A stretch of DNA of 64,000 nucleotides from contig CAVYTF010000008.1 in the NCBI GenBank assembly GCA_963771435.1, forward strand, positions 62,001-126,000, written 5' to 3'. Each line of letters starts with the position of its first letter. Position 1 is the first letter of the stretch. Source of the stretch: CAVYTF01 sp963771435 (GTDB lineage: Bacteria > Bacteroidota > Bacteroidia > Chitinophagales > Chitinophagaceae). Of the stretch, positions 43,305 to 50,497 are shown piece by piece. A model generated the notes under the pieces. The model ran no database searches. It had not been told where the DNA came from and saw only the letters and a list, made by a program, of their open reading frames with translations. The translations under genes and the position numbers were made by a program.

Positions 43305-43367
43305 CAAACCTAAACATTTTCACCAAAACGACAAAAAATATTCCACTATTTTGTCAAAAAATATTCC
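43305..43367 (-). promoter_or_regulatory. Promoter with overlapping direct repeats, HTH-ImmA operon
   Basis: On the minus strand: -33 TTTG (43332-43335), 19-nt spacer, -7 TAGGTTTG (43305-43312), both matching consensus. Two direct copies of GACAAAAAATATTCC-like sequence (plus-strand 43330-43344 and 43353-43367, 14 of 15 identical, 23 bp apart) overlap and extend upstream of the -33 box, as an operator would. Confidence 0.72.
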
Positions 43368-43419
43368 TGATAGGTATATTGTTATAAAATATGTTTGACC
43401 GAAAATGTATCCACCATCA

Positions 43420-43436
43420 GCTGGTATCTCACCAGC
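43420..43436. repeat. REP-like hairpin, variant
   Basis: GCTGGT-ATCTC-ACCAGC with the following CGAAATAG. Same family as 46157-46175. Confidence 0.6.
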
Positions 43437-43568
43437 CGAAATAGTGATGATCCTCTTATCATGAATTATCTACTGCTGCAGTCTTTAACCAGAATTATCG
43501 TCCGAACTTTAGAATTATAGTTCTTTATCAGCCTTTGCCGGTTCCCAGGTCATCCGAATAACCCGCTT

Positions 43569-44252
43569 TCAAGCGGGCCCATTGTGGCGTAGGGCGTCCA
43601 TTACTACGCGTAAAATGCTTACCCTTAGCCAGCCCGCCGGTGAATCTTCCCACGCCTCCTGCCGCCCGTAAACCGTTAAGTCAAGCAACCGGTAACTGTT
43701 ATCCATCGCCTCCACGCCACGCATGGTCGTCCAGTAGGTTTCAAATACTTTAGATTCCTGTCGCAGGTAGCAAACAATATGCATCATTCCTACCCGCCGG
43801 CCTACCAGCAGCGTATCAAGCGAAGGCTGAGCCGAATACCAGGGCATCTCCCAGCCCATAAATTCCTTATACCGTGCGCTTTCATCGTAAGGGCCTTGGC
43901 AAAACACAGCGAAGGTCACGTCACGCACATTAAAATAACTCAATTCATGCATCTGCGAAGTAACCCACGTACATCCCTCGCATTGCTCCGCCGCAGGGCG
44001 GCCCTCATGCCACATAAAGTAGTAGGCGATCAGCATCCGCCGCCCTTCAAAACTGTCCAGCAGTGTCACAGGCCCATGTTCGCCAATAAGCGGTGTCGCA
44101 CCATTAACCTCCACCATAGGCAGCCGTCGGCGGGCGGCAGCGATCACATCGCCTTCTCTCGTGTACGCTTTCTCACGAACCCGTAACTCATCGAGTTCCC
44201 GCTGGAAAGTATTCCGGTCAACTACAATAGGAGCGCTAATATTGTTTTCCAT
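43569..44252 (-). CDS. DUF899 family protein (thioredoxin-like fold)
   Basis: A 227-aa DUF899 protein, with start at ATG MENNISAPIVVDRN. The family has a thioredoxin-like fold; here AYYFMWHEGRPAAEQCEGCTW gives a CxxC-type pair near residue 103-107, and the usual VTFAVFCQGPY and MGWEMPWYS blocks follow. DUF899 enzymes are poorly described. The gene is noticeably richer in G+C than its A/T-rich neighbours and is flanked by repeats, which suggests later arrival. Its stop codon lies inside a 7-bp-stem hairpin (43562-43577), possibly a terminator. Confidence 0.85.
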   Translation of the reverse strand: MENNISAPIVVDRNTFQRELDELRVREKAYTREGDVIAAARRRLPMVEVNGATPLIGEHGPVTLLDSFEGRRMLIAYYFMWHEGRPAAEQCEGCTWVTSQMHELSYFNVRDVTFAVFCQGPYDESARYKEFMGWEMPWYSAQPSLDTLLVGRRVGMMHIVCYLRQESKVFETYWTTMRGVEAMDNSYRLLDLTVYGRQEAWEDSPAGWLRVSILRVVMDALRHNGPA

Positions 44253-44336
44253 TTCTTTCTTTTTAAAATCTACGACACAAATTATGCCGATGGCTTCGAT
44301 AAAAAGAGGCACTTACGGATAGAGAAAAATGTTTTG

Positions 44337-45086
44337 TTAGCGGTAGCCCATAAGTTTTTTATAATTTCTTTTCCAAAAGATATCATAATCAAATTTTTTA
44401 GAGTCATGAGGCTTGAAAGAATTAAGTAATATCAATGTGTCTTTAACATCGTCATACTGATAAAGGTGTATGATCTTAATACTATCCATAACGCATCCGT
44501 ACTCATCAGTATAAGTTTCACCTGATAACAAAAAATAAATTTTGGGAATTACATTCTTATAGTCCAGCAATTGAGAATTGTAATTATTACATTGATGGTA
44601 CGGTTCGCGATAATTGACATATAACTGCCTAGATGAGTCAACTAAATATTCGCCGTCTCCCAACATCTGGTACTGTTTTGAAAACATCCTCTTTTGAGGT
44701 ATATAGTAGTTTACGAAGTTCCATCCCTGAGCCTCTGAATAAATATCTTTATATCCATCATGGTTCAGATCAGTTGTTAAGTCAAATTCATCATTAATTT
44801 CAAGGCTTACATTTTTTATCCATATTCCATTCTTCAGATATTCAATATCTATTGAGTCATTTTCTTTGTTCAGGTTTATTCTAAATTTTCTGTTGTCTAT
44901 TGAAAAAGTGTCTATCCATCCTTGATATAGATTTGATTTTATTTCTTCTGATGTGTCATAATTGTAGTGATAATTAATTTCGTCAGCTTTGGAATCATTC
45001 GCCGAAAGTGTTTGGCTATTCGCTAAAGTTTTACACCCAAGAATAAAAATGATAAGGATGAAACTGTAACTTATTATATGTCGCAT
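44337..45086 (-). CDS. Lipoprotein of unknown function
   Basis: A 249-aa protein with a lipoprotein signal peptide ending FILGC (Cys18). The mature protein has the segment DLTTDLNHDGYKDIYSEAQG, which looks like an FG-GAP/VCBS-like calcium-binding loop (DxNxDGxxD), common in surface proteins of Bacteroidota. No enzymatic domain is visible. It lies in an A/T-rich stretch between DUF899 and two other secreted unknown proteins, each a single gene with its own leader. Confidence 0.72.
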   Translation of the reverse strand: MRHIISYSFILIIFILGCKTLANSQTLSANDSKADEINYHYNYDTSEEIKSNLYQGWIDTFSIDNRKFRINLNKENDSIDIEYLKNGIWIKNVSLEINDEFDLTTDLNHDGYKDIYSEAQGWNFVNYYIPQKRMFSKQYQMLGDGEYLVDSSRQLYVNYREPYHQCNNYNSQLLDYKNVIPKIYFLLSGETYTDEYGCVMDSIKIIHLYQYDDVKDTLILLNSFKPHDSKKFDYDIFWKRNYKKLMGYR

Positions 45087-45234
45087 TTGGGTTTCTACTA
45101 AACTGATATTTATTATACGTACGCCAAATCTATTTTATTATTGGCACAGTTTAATGAATACACTCACAAAGTGGTTCTGTTGTTTGCCGACCCTTTACTG
45201 TTAGCAGCATTTCAGTTGGTGGACATTAACAGTA

Positions 45235-45281
45235 GAGGAAATATTTGGTAATGCGCTTAATAACATAAATATTTGTGTTGG
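45235..45281. repeat. 47-bp duplicated leader, copy 1
   Basis: 41 of 47 bases are identical to 46257-46303, both starting GA(G/A)..AATATTTGG and ending TAAATATTTGTGTT(G/A)G. It ends 27 nt before the ATG of a secreted protein gene. Confidence 0.85.
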
Positions 45282-45308
45282 GCGTAATTTAAAACAACAT
45301 TATATACT

Positions 45309-46097
45309 ATGAAGTTTCTTAATGTTTTCATGGCAATTGTTCTTTGTATCACAACTTCCTTTGTTTCTACACAGAATATTAATAATAGCGACTGCCAAAC
45401 AATTGTTGACTCTGCAAATGCTTTCATCCAAACAAGCGAATCTGCTATAAACACAAAGCCGACCATCAAAGACAAGGAAAGAAATCTTAGACTTGACAAG
45501 TGGTTACAGAAATTGTCATTTAAGGATTTAAGTTGCTTATTAGACAATGAAAGTATTCCTCTCAAAGCAACAGGATTTATTTATGCAGCAAATTTTCATA
45601 GTGACAGTTTATTGAGAAATTATTCTTACTTGCTGACAGACACAACAACAGTACAATTTTTTATGGCTGATGGAAATACAAGCCCTAAAATGAAATTGGG
45701 TGAACTTTTATCAACAATGACACAGAAAATAAAGGAAGACAAAGATGATTTTGCAAAGAGGCCTGAAATTGAAGAGACCGTATCAATTTTTATAAAAAAA
45801 TATTCAACTTATCCAGGCACATATAAGCCTCATTCCTTTCCTTATTTTTCTATGGGTTCCGACAATGAAGGACTAAGTGATTTCAAAATAAATCACGATT
45901 ATGAAATAAAAAATAATGAAGGAAAGAATGTAAGGGTTGTTAGTGCGTTTGTATTTGACAAAAACTTAAGACTAAATGTCATTGAAAAAGATAGTAGTTC
46001 TTATATTTCTTCTTATCCACCTAAATTGGACTATTGGCTAAAAGAATTTGGACGACAGCTAAATAAAAATGACAGCTTAACTTTAAGATTGCGATAA
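45309..46097 (+). CDS. Secreted protein of unknown function
   Basis: A 262-aa protein with a signal peptide (about residues 1-22, ending STQN). I recognise no domain; the protein is charged and largely helical, with LDKWLQKLSFKDLSCLL near residue 61. It is preceded by the 47-bp repeat shared with the next gene, which hints that the two genes entered or spread as similar single-gene units, or share a regulator. Expression control is unknown. Confidence 0.68.
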   Translation: MKFLNVFMAIVLCITTSFVSTQNINNSDCQTIVDSANAFIQTSESAINTKPTIKDKERNLRLDKWLQKLSFKDLSCLLDNESIPLKATGFIYAANFHSDSLLRNYSYLLTDTTTVQFFMADGNTSPKMKLGELLSTMTQKIKEDKDDFAKRPEIEETVSIFIKKYSTYPGTYKPHSFPYFSMGSDNEGLSDFKINHDYEIKNNEGKNVRVVSAFVFDKNLRLNVIEKDSSSYISSYPPKLDYWLKEFGRQLNKNDSLTLRLR

Positions 46098-46106
46098 ACT
46101 ACCTCA

Positions 46107-46185
46107 CACTGGCGCAAGTATACAGCTTAGCCTGGTGTATAGCGTTTTCCTCTATCGGCTGGTGTCTCACCAGCCTAAATGCCGC
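46107..46185. repeat. Composite of two hairpin repeats
   Basis: First half is a degenerate copy of the ACTGGCGCAAGTA family (46107-46150); second half is the perfect GGCTGGTG-TCT-CACCAGCC hairpin (46157-46175) plus its tail CTAAATGCCGCT. Confidence 0.8.
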
Positions 46186-46256
46186 TATCCTCTCACCTGT
46201 TAGCTCCCTGCCTGCCCGCAACTTCCCCTATCCGTAGGCTTCCTCACCTGCCAATA

Positions 46257-46303
46257 GAGAAAATATTTGGCAATACGCCTAATAACGTAAATATTTGTGT
46301 TAG
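46257..46303. repeat. 47-bp duplicated leader, copy 2
   Basis: See 45235-45281. It ends 48 nt before the ATG of the second secreted protein gene. The end (TGTTAGC) resembles the end of some cassette recombination sites, but I could not fold it convincingly as one. Confidence 0.8.
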
Positions 46304-46351
46304 CTGCACATTTTGTACGACACTTTAAAATTAACAATTAAACTAAATTCA

Positions 46352-47359
46352 ATGTTGCGTAAATACAGGCAAATACATTTTGGTTTGACAATAATTGTAA
46401 TGCTATTTTCACAATTTGCATTTGCCCAAACTTTAGACACTATTCAATTATCCAACAAACAATCTGTATTAAATGATAGAGCATTTTTTAGTTTACCAGC
46501 AGCAGCAAAGAATGAGGCAATGGGAGTTGATATTATGTCATCAGATAAAAACATTAATGAAGAAACACGATTTGTCTTTGATATTGGTAAAATGCGACTT
46601 GTGCTTCTTGCAACAGAAGTTTATTTATTGGCAGACAAAAACTTTCAAACGTCCATTGAAAATAATAATTCAAAAATCAACTTTAAAACAAAAGTTCTTA
46701 TAGACAAAGATTCTCTGCTTTCAATTTTATCAATTCCAACACAATTTGACAAAACCAAAGAAGCAATTTTAGTTAACAATTTGCTTGTTAAAACACAAGA
46801 CAATACGCTGTTTCGTATTGATGCATATATAAATCCAGAGGCCTTTGAATTAAAAGACGAATTTCAAAAACTTACGGAAAAAATATTTAGTTCAATAACA
46901 AAGGGTACTAGAGTTAACTTGCTAACCGAGCGAACTGAAATACTTCCAGCGATAACAGGAAAACAAAATTTTGTGTTTAAAGTTCCTGCAAACTATTGTA
47001 TAACCAAAGACAAGAAGTATGATTTTGAAGTTTTTAAATTTCATAAGTTCAACAGTTTTTCAGAAGCACCAAACTTTCAGCAACTAATTATTTATACCGG
47101 TTTTTATCCATCGGAAGTTTATAAGGACTTTAACTTGACAGAGAAAGATGCTCTTAAAATAAAAGGAAAATTTTTAGGACAAGATATTGATTGGCTTCAA
47201 TTTGACATCAAAACTCAAGGTATCATTGACAAAGAACAAAAAATTACTGTTGATAAAATACAAGCAGGCATTATACTTCATGTTGCAATGATTAGTAACC
47301 AACAAATAATAATTGATAACTTAACAAAAATTGTAGAGAACATTAAGTTGACCGAATAA
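46352..47359 (+). CDS. Secreted protein of unknown function
   Basis: A 335-aa protein with a signal peptide (about residues 1-26, ATG of MLRKYRQIHFGLTIIVML, ending FAFAQ). No domain is recognised. Two similar halves may be present: VFDIGKMRLVLLATEVYLLA/SSITKGTRVNLLTE and the later FKVPANYCITKDKKYDFEV, but I cannot make a firm repeat. It is A/T-rich and follows the second copy of the 47-bp leader; 47360-47933 downstream is repeat-rich. Confidence 0.68.
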   Translation: MLRKYRQIHFGLTIIVMLFSQFAFAQTLDTIQLSNKQSVLNDRAFFSLPAAAKNEAMGVDIMSSDKNINEETRFVFDIGKMRLVLLATEVYLLADKNFQTSIENNNSKINFKTKVLIDKDSLLSILSIPTQFDKTKEAILVNNLLVKTQDNTLFRIDAYINPEAFELKDEFQKLTEKIFSSITKGTRVNLLTERTEILPAITGKQNFVFKVPANYCITKDKKYDFEVFKFHKFNSFSEAPNFQQLIIYTGFYPSEVYKDFNLTEKDALKIKGKFLGQDIDWLQFDIKTQGIIDKEQKITVDKIQAGIILHVAMISNQQIIIDNLTKIVENIKLTE

Positions 47360-47933
47360 ACCTGCAAACGATAATTGCAACATCACAGTAGATATTACCC
47401 CCCGCCACTGGCGCAAGTATGCAGCTCAGCCTTGTGCATAGCGTACTTGTGCCTTGCAACACTTTAGCTCCCCTCACTGGCGCAAGTATGCAGCTCAGGC
47501 TCGTGTATAGCGTACTTGTGCCTTGTACAGCGAAGCATGAAAATCCCTCGTTGTCCCCCGCTGGGGCTGACCAAAAAGTATTTTTTCTTTTCCCGCAATG
47601 TTTTCTCTTAGCATAGCCCGTGTGCAGGAAAAACGTTGCGGCATTAGATCAATTTCCTTTTTTGGTAACTTGCTACGATACCTGTCAGTATTACTTTCGG
47701 CTAACGGTGTTCAAATTCTGCTGCCAACACCAATGCAGGAACATTGAATGCAATTTGGTGACATTCTACTAAATTTGAGCTAACCAGAGTTTGTGTAAAA
47801 ACTAAAGGGCCGCAAAAGCGACCCTTTAAAATCTTAAACTTAGTTACGTTACTTTTCAGCAAGAGGCTTAACTAAGCATCATGACACAAAACTAAGGCTT
47901 ATTGTCGACATTTACAAAAACTATTTAGCCTAA
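47360..47933. other. Repeat-rich intergenic region
   Basis: About 570 bases without a supported gene. It contains two hairpin repeats (47406-47458, 47475-47525) and a third short hairpin with GC-rich stem at 47804-47827 (AAAGGGCCGC, AAAA, GCGACCCTTT). The short frame at 47419-47616 encodes only the repeat. Confidence 0.6.
47406..47525. repeat. Two copies of the ACTGGCGCAAGTATGC hairpin repeat
   Basis: 47406-47458 and 47475-47525; a third copy is at 48777-48829. Each has GGCGCAAGTATGC near the 5' end and GCGTACTTGTGCC near the 3' end, which can pair at 11 of 13 positions around a GCATA-containing loop. Confidence 0.85.
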
Positions 47934-48641
47934 ATGAAATTTCAAAAGGTTAGACTATATCTATCTTCACAACGTATTGATAGATATTTAATAGCAACTG
48001 GAAATCGGAAAACCAGGGCTGTTAGGCTTTATAAGGCAAATCTAAAAATAGCCCAGGCATTCCATCCATTGTTAGGTGTTTTAGAAGTGATCTTACGAAA
48101 TCGTATCAATACAATATTAACAGCATATTTTTCAAACCGGGATTGGATCACTGATCAAAAAGCAGGTTTCATGGTCGATCCCTCACTTACACATATTGTC
48201 AGAAGGACTGGACGACGGGTTACTAATGATTTTCTAAGATCTTCAGTTGAAAAAGCTGAAAGAAGGTTTAGAAGATTAGGTATTCCAATTACAAGTGGTA
48301 AAATTATTGCAGATCAAACGTTGGGGTTTTGGACTGATCTATTTGAAGTGCACCATTATAGGTTATTATTAGGACGGCCGATACAAATTTTCAATCATCT
48401 TCCTTCCGGGCATGGACGTAGCGATGTATGTGATAGGCTTAATATAATACGGCAATTTAGAAATCGCATCAATCACAATGAACCTATTTGTTTCAGTGTA
48501 AATACTATAGATTTTACATACGTTGAAGATGTTTATAATTCAATAATTGATATTTTAAAATGGATAGACCCTGAATTAATTAATTGGATCGCCAATGTCA
48601 ATTCTGTTCAACTAAAAATAGCTAATGCAAAAACCATATAA
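47934..48641 (+). CDS. Abi-like protein with HEPN motif
   Basis: A 235-aa protein of the Abi_2 (AbiD/AbiF) family. These proteins stop phage growth by an unclear abortive-infection mechanism and have the HEPN fold of RNA-cutting enzymes. The HEPN R(x4)H motif is at Arg176-His181 (RNRINH), following the DRLNIIRQF helix. FHPLLGVLEVILRNRI near residue 42 is the family's N-terminal block. It is a single gene flanked by palindromic repeats. It may be a stand-alone defence gene; no partner with a sensor role is adjacent. Confidence 0.86.
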   Translation: MKFQKVRLYLSSQRIDRYLIATGNRKTRAVRLYKANLKIAQAFHPLLGVLEVILRNRINTILTAYFSNRDWITDQKAGFMVDPSLTHIVRRTGRRVTNDFLRSSVEKAERRFRRLGIPITSGKIIADQTLGFWTDLFEVHHYRLLLGRPIQIFNHLPSGHGRSDVCDRLNIIRQFRNRINHNEPICFSVNTIDFTYVEDVYNSIIDILKWIDPELINWIANVNSVQLKIANAKTI

Positions 48642-48737
48642 TGATGCATATAATATAGGTGGCAGATGTGCCCACTGTCTCAGCTAGTCTCCCACAAACC
48701 AAAGTTCAAAACTCAACCATATATGTCCCTCTTTCAA

Positions 48738-48884
48738 CTTATGTCTCACTAGCCTAAATGCCGCTAATTTAGCCCCCACTGGCGCAAGTATGCAGCTCAG
48801 CCTTGTGCATAGCGTACTTGTGCCTTGCAAACACTCTAGCTCTTTCTTCTTTCAACTTATGTCTCACTAGCCTAAATGCCGCTG
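48738..48884. repeat. Composite repeat: two TCTCACTAGCC tails around an ACTGGCGC hairpin
   Basis: Two near-identical segments CTTTCAACTTATGTCTCACTAGCCTAAATGCCGCT end at 48766 and 48879, flanking one copy of the hairpin repeat (48777-48829). The second tail overlaps the 3' end of the DUF2809 gene. Confidence 0.8.
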
Positions 48885-49304
48885 ATCAGGCGCAAGACTA
48901 CCCTTCTTAGGCGATATCACATATTCAATAACTAAAATAAGCGGGATAGCCAGCACAGTGCCAACTGCATAACAAACGATATCGCTCCACAAAAAGCCAT
49001 GCCCGAGCAATGCTCCGCCGATCACTGTCCTGCGAATATTATCGATCCACGGTGCATGATACATTTGGGTGAATTCATCAGCCGCGCCCATTAAATAGCA
49101 TACGATCGCCAGTTTCCATAAACTTGCTTTAGCAAAAAAGATACGCAGAAAGAACAGGAACATACCTGCCCAGATAACATCACCGCCATAGATCACCAAC
49201 AATTGGCAAAACCATTCGTGGTGTTTACGCGTGGCAAATGCCAGCCAGATAAAGAACACGACAAGGATAGCATAAACAATTTTTCGTACAAGATAGGCTT
49301 TCAT
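48867..49304 (-). CDS. DUF2809 family membrane protein
   Basis: A 145-aa membrane protein with four predicted helices. The DUF2809 pattern is visible: ATRKHHEWFCQLLVIYGGDVIWAG in helix 1-2, AADEFTQMYHAPWIDNIRRT, then GHGFLWSDIVCYAVG. The function of the family is unknown. The last seven codons (PDQRHLG and stop) are read from the repeat at 48857-48879, so the native C-terminus has probably been replaced by repeat sequence. Single gene. Confidence 0.85.
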   Translation of the reverse strand: MKAYLVRKIVYAILVVFFIWLAFATRKHHEWFCQLLVIYGGDVIWAGMFLFFLRIFFAKASLWKLAIVCYLMGAADEFTQMYHAPWIDNIRRTVIGGALLGHGFLWSDIVCYAVGTVLAIPLILVIEYVISPKKGSLAPDQRHLG

Positions 49305-49425
49305 TTTACTGCTTTTTTAAGTTATAGAAATGTCTGGTAAGTGAATTAATACCATGCTAAGTCAAATACATTTGGCCAAATGCTGCGCATAAAAAAAGAT
49401 TTTTTTGTTTAATTCATTAGCACTT

Positions 49426-49442
49426 ACTTTGCATTTCAAAGT
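49426..49442 (+). promoter_or_regulatory. Operator ACTTTGCATTTCAAAGT
   Basis: A 6-bp perfect inverted repeat with a 5-nt spacer, ending 6 nt before the ATG at 49449. A twin lies before creD (50471-50487). It overlaps the likely start of transcription (TTACTTTGC is -7-like). Confidence 0.72.
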
Positions 49443-49448
49443 ACTTTT

Positions 49449-50099
49449 ATGAATACGCTTGAACCAATAAACGATCTCCGTGAAATAAAGCAAATGATGG
49501 AAAAGAGTAGCCGCTTTATCAGCCTGAGTGGCCTAAGCGGCATCGCCGCTGGCATTTGTGCATTAGCAGGCGCCATGTTTGCCTATCCGATTGTTCACAG
49601 GTCAGAATATCCTCAAAAAATATCGCTGCCTCAGGAGCACACCTTGGATGGTCAGGATATTTCACTGGTAGCATTTACAGGAAAACCATTATTCATCATA
49701 GCACTCCTCACTTTTATTGCAGCAATTAGTTTTGCATTCCTTTTCACTTATCTGCGCAGTAAAAAAACAAATACTCCTTTATGGGGCAAAATGGCGCTCA
49801 GGCTTATGCTGAATCTAAGTTTGCCGTTATTGGTCGGCGCAGTTTATCTCTTCAGGTTGCTCCAGATCGGCAGTTTTGGATTAATAGCCCCTGGCTGTCT
49901 CATTTTTTATGGCCTTGCTTTGCTCAACGCCAGTAAGTACACATTAAAAGAGATCCGTTATCTTGGTCTATGTGAGATAACACTTGGCATAATAAGTTTA
50001 TGGTACATGCATAAAGGTTTATATTTCTGGGCAGCAGGCTTCGGAGTGCTGCATATTGTTTATGGCACGTTTATGTGGTGGCAACATGAAAGAAAATAA
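49449..50099 (+). CDS. Membrane protein of the creD regulon, unknown function
   Basis: A 216-aa integral membrane protein with about six hydrophobic segments (residues 25-45, 75-95, 110-130, 140-160, 165-185 and 195-212). The N-terminal segment (LREIKQMMEKSSRFISLSG) is amphipathic. I do not recognise a named family, though proteins like it accompany creD and a winged-helix regulator in Bacteroidota. It shares the ACTTTG-N5-CAAAGT operator with creD, so it should be under the same repressor. Confidence 0.75.
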   Translation: MNTLEPINDLREIKQMMEKSSRFISLSGLSGIAAGICALAGAMFAYPIVHRSEYPQKISLPQEHTLDGQDISLVAFTGKPLFIIALLTFIAAISFAFLFTYLRSKKTNTPLWGKMALRLMLNLSLPLLVGAVYLFRLLQIGSFGLIAPGCLIFYGLALLNASKYTLKEIRYLGLCEITLGIISLWYMHKGLYFWAAGFGVLHIVYGTFMWWQHERK

Positions 50100-50154
50100 A
50101 TGATCAGTAAAAACTTAGTTCTGCAAAAAGCCACGCTTTCATAATATTCTCAAC

Positions 50155-50454
50155 ATGAAGAATCCCATAGAAAATTTACACAAGTCTTTTGAGAACCGCA
50201 TTCGGCTTGGGATAATGAGCGCTCTTATGGTCAATGATGAAATAAATTTTAATGAATTGAAAGAGCTTTTACAAATAACAGATGGCAACCTGGCAAGCCA
50301 CTTAAAGGGATTGGAAGAAAATGGATTTCTGAAAGTGCAGAAAGGATTTGTCGGGCGCAAAACAAATACAACATACACTGCAACTAAGTCAGGCATTAAA
50401 GCTTTTAAGCAACATCTTGACGCATTGGAACAAATGATAAAGCTGTCAAAATAA
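50155..50454 (+). CDS. Winged-helix transcriptional regulator
   Basis: A 99-aa winged-helix protein of the HTH_34 type. The recognition region is INFNELKELLQITDGNLASHLKGLEENGFLKVQK, followed by a wing with RKTNTTYTATKSG. It has no ligand domain, and thus resembles DtxR/PadR-like or CreD-associated one-domain repressors. It sits between two genes that carry the same inverted-repeat operator, and is the obvious candidate to bind it. The gap to the upstream membrane protein gene is 55 nt. Confidence 0.87.
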   Translation: MKNPIENLHKSFENRIRLGIMSALMVNDEINFNELKELLQITDGNLASHLKGLEENGFLKVQKGFVGRKTNTTYTATKSGIKAFKQHLDALEQMIKLSK

Positions 50455-50465
50455 TTTTTTTTATA

Positions 50466-50487
50466 CTTGCACTTTGAAATACAAAGT
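50466..50487 (+). promoter_or_regulatory. Promoter and operator of creD
   Basis: TATACTTG-like -7 box at about 50463-50470 (one mismatch) runs directly into the operator ACTTTGAAATACAAAGT (50471-50487), twin of the 49426-49442 site. Just after it, an ATG at 50494 is closed by a stop after three codons, so the working start is the ATG at 50498 or later. Confidence 0.7.
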
Positions 50488-50497
50488 ACTTTCATGA

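Noticed and set aside
45235..46303. Integron attC sites
   Set aside because: Ends resemble GTTAGC but I could not fold a convincing attC hairpin with unpaired bulges, and no integron integrase is in the window. Kept only as an alternative in the findings.
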